Positions 62,752 through 64,000 of a stretch of DNA of 64,000 nt are shown piece by piece (the first letter of the stretch is position 1; each line of letters opens with the position of its first letter). The notes below the pieces were generated by a model, which saw only the letters and a list, made by a program, of their open reading frames with translations, was not told where the DNA came from and ran no database searches. A program made the translations under genes and the position numbers. The stretch covers positions 2,120,080-2,184,079 of the forward strand of contig CAWKFM010000005.1 of NCBI GenBank assembly GCA_963849065.1, read 5' to 3'. Origin of the DNA: TOLSYN sp963849065 (GTDB taxonomy: Bacteria > Acidobacteriota > Terriglobia > Terriglobales > Acidobacteriaceae).

Positions 62752-64000
62752 GATCTGGAATTTAGCCCAGCGCAAGTTGGCCCCGCGCAGCCGATTGTAT
62801 TCCCTACAACCGATGGCGATCGGCACTTCTCGCGTCGAATGCCTGTCCAGCTATGTCATGCGCCTGGCCGAAGCGCATACCGTTTCGGTCAGGATGTTAA
62901 TTCACCGGGAGATATTTCCGAAGCTTCCGACCAGTCCGAAGGACGCAGACTTTGCGAGGTTACACTCCCTGAATGGGATGGGACAATGTTTTGAGCAATG
63001 GGTGAACGTTGTAGGAACACTGACGGCACGTGGAGACCTACGCGCTTTGACCCTATTGCCTTGGCAGAGCTTGCTAGGGTGCGGTGGCATTCTGCGCCGG
63101 CATCGGGCATGGTGTCCGCGTTGTTTTCAGGAATGGCGACAGTCTGCCACGCCTGTCTACGAGTGCTTGCTTTGGTTGCTTACTCCCGTGACGACTTGTC
63201 CGATTCATGAAGTCTTGTTGGAGCAGCGCTGCCCCCATTGCCGTCGCAGCATGTATATCCTCTCAGCGCACGCGCGTCCCGGGTTTTGTGCCCGCTGCCA
63301 TCATTGGCTGGGAGATGATGTGCCCGCGCCAATCCCTTCCAGGTGCACGCAGCCCACTGAAGATCAACTGTGGATAGCGCGAGAAGTCGGTGAACTCCTC
63401 GCCCTGGGAGGCACAGTGAGCAAGGTCTGCTCACCGCATCATCTTCTGAGTAATCTGCAACGCGCTATATCGGAGTTGGCGAAAGGTAATCGGTTCCTGT
63501 TTGAACGTGCGGCAAAGATTGGTGGTTCACTGCTGATGCGGTGGTTTCAAGAACAATTCGTTCCCTCTTTGCCCCGCGTCATTCGGATCTCCCACAATCT
63601 CAGATTGCCCATCTATCGCTTGCTCTTCGAAGAGATCCCCTGCACTGATCCGGCGTGGATTCCGGCGAAGCAGGCTGTGCAAGCATCAGTCACTGCCCGC
63701 CGGAGTGCACTTAGAGAACGGCCGATATACCCCATCACTCGTGTTGTGAATCTGTTGCAACTTTTACCGGAGGAGAGAGAAGCCGCAAAATCGGAAATCG
63801 AGGCCTGTTTACTGGCAAACCTTGAAATGGATGAACCACGATCAATCGAGCTGGTGTTTCACAGGCTGGGCTACCGCACTCCTGCCAGGGGAAGAAAGTG
63901 GTTCCCTGATCTATGCGTGGCAACAAGGGCTAAACGCGAACAGCGAGTTGAAAGCTACCGACAAGAGCTTCGGGCCGCGCTGACTGAGGAACCGCCACCT
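62744..64000 (+). CDS. TniQ/TnsD-type target-selection protein (3' end off-window)
   Basis: An open frame of 419 codons with no stop before the window end. It starts at GTG 62744, with AGGAGGG 9 nt upstream. The N-terminus has the TniQ pattern LYSLQPMAIGTSRVECLSSY, then VMRLAEAHTVSV. Next come paired Cys/His motifs: CPRC (about 123), CPIH, CPHC and CARC, the TniQ zinc-finger set. The length beyond the finger suggests TnsD rather than the short TniQ of CRISPR-associated elements. TnsD proteins recognise a fixed chromosomal site; whether this one reads the vWA-gene start is untested. Confidence 0.9.
   Translation, partial: MYEIWNLAQRKLAPRSRLYSLQPMAIGTSRVECLSSYVMRLAEAHTVSVRMLIHREIFPKLPTSPKDADFARLHSLNGMGQCFEQWVNVVGTLTARGDLRALTLLPWQSLLGCGGILRRHRAWCPRCFQEWRQSATPVYECLLWLLTPVTTCPIHEVLLEQRCPHCRRSMYILSAHARPGFCARCHHWLGDDVPAPIPSRCTQPTEDQLWIAREVGELLALGGTVSKVCSPHHLLSNLQRAISELAKGNRFLFERAAKIGGSLLMRWFQEQFVPSLPRVIRISHNLRLPIYRLLFEEIPCTDPAWIPAKQAVQASVTARRSALRERPIYPITRVVNLLQLLPEEREAAKSEIEACLLANLEMDEPRSIELVFHRLGYRTPARGRKWFPDLCVATRAKREQRVESYRQELRAALTEEPPP

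Larger units (their letters stand above)
58303..64000 (+). mobile_element. Tn7-like transposon, left end and core genes (right end off-window)
   Basis: The left end is placed at TGTCACAA (58303-58310), a TGT terminus 8 bp long, followed at once by the first of four 16-bp repeats that look like TnsB sites; Tn7 has the same 8-bp-then-site design. Inside are a DUF6788-like gene, a TnsA-TnsB fusion, TnsC and a TniQ/TnsD-type gene, all on the plus strand. The insertion lies at the 5' end of the vWA gene. Bases GAGAG (58298-58302) would be the 5-bp target duplication. No Cas gene or CRISPR array is visible in the window. Confidence 0.85.

Noticed and set aside
58303..64000. CRISPR-associated transposon with cas genes
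   Set aside because: The fused TnsAB raised the idea, but no cas gene or CRISPR array is visible in the window, and the TniQ-type protein is long like TnsD. It cannot be excluded beyond 64 kb.

Overview
The window looks like a chromosomal segment of an Acidobacteriota bacterium of the Terriglobia (Acidobacteriaceae-like) type. This rests on recognised gene families and layouts: S53 prokumamolisin-type proteases, a carboxypeptidase-regulatory-domain TonB-dependent receptor, small 'CLDCGKEFPYDW' proteins, free-standing receiver proteins and dispersed intergenic hairpins. No rRNA gene or species marker is present, so the exact taxon is not settled.

Layout. 1-7.2 kb (minus): a penicillin-binding transpeptidase, then murC-ftsQ-ftsA-ftsZ (cell wall and division). 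7.3-17.0 kb (minus): an MmcB-like nuclease and a compact arginine operon argR-argC-argB-argD-argF-argG-argH-NAGS-argJ. Most junctions overlap or abut, and two ArgR-like boxes lie upstream, one over the -10. 17.2-20.4 kb (minus): a CydA-like membrane protein fused to a dihaem cytochrome c, its membrane partner, and a ferredoxin with a Crp/Fnr-type operator centred at -41.5. 20.5-22.2 kb (minus): gluQ and phenylalanine hydroxylase. 22.4-25.4 kb (plus): pseudopilin, lipoprotein, DUF3467 protein, GT39-type glycosyltransferase. 26-27.6 kb: uracil-DNA glycosylase and a secreted low-complexity protein. 27.8-34.4 kb (plus): the proteostasis block tig-clpP-clpX-lon. 34.5-37.4 kb (minus): TonB receptor and a Cys/His-rich protein.

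From tRNA-Leu (37,551) rightwards the content becomes accessory: a tyrosine integrase beside the tRNA, an S53 protease, a tRNA-like 3' remnant with a terminator, an ECF sigma factor plus a truncated copy, a Crp/Fnr regulator, a beta-lactamase-fold hydrolase with an ABM-domain protein, a phasin, several free-standing receiver proteins with decayed receiver fragments, a decayed S53 copy, an FMN reductase and a vWA/metallopeptidase gene.

The most notable feature is at the right edge: the left end and core genes of a Tn7-like transposon (58,303 to beyond 64,000). It has a TGT terminus, four 16-bp putative TnsB sites, a DUF6788-like gene behind a perfect 12-bp inverted repeat, a single-polypeptide TnsA-TnsB fusion, a TnsC ATPase and a TniQ/TnsD-type gene that is still open at the window end. 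It appears inserted at the start of the vWA gene. The cargo, any CRISPR-Cas module and the right end lie outside the window.
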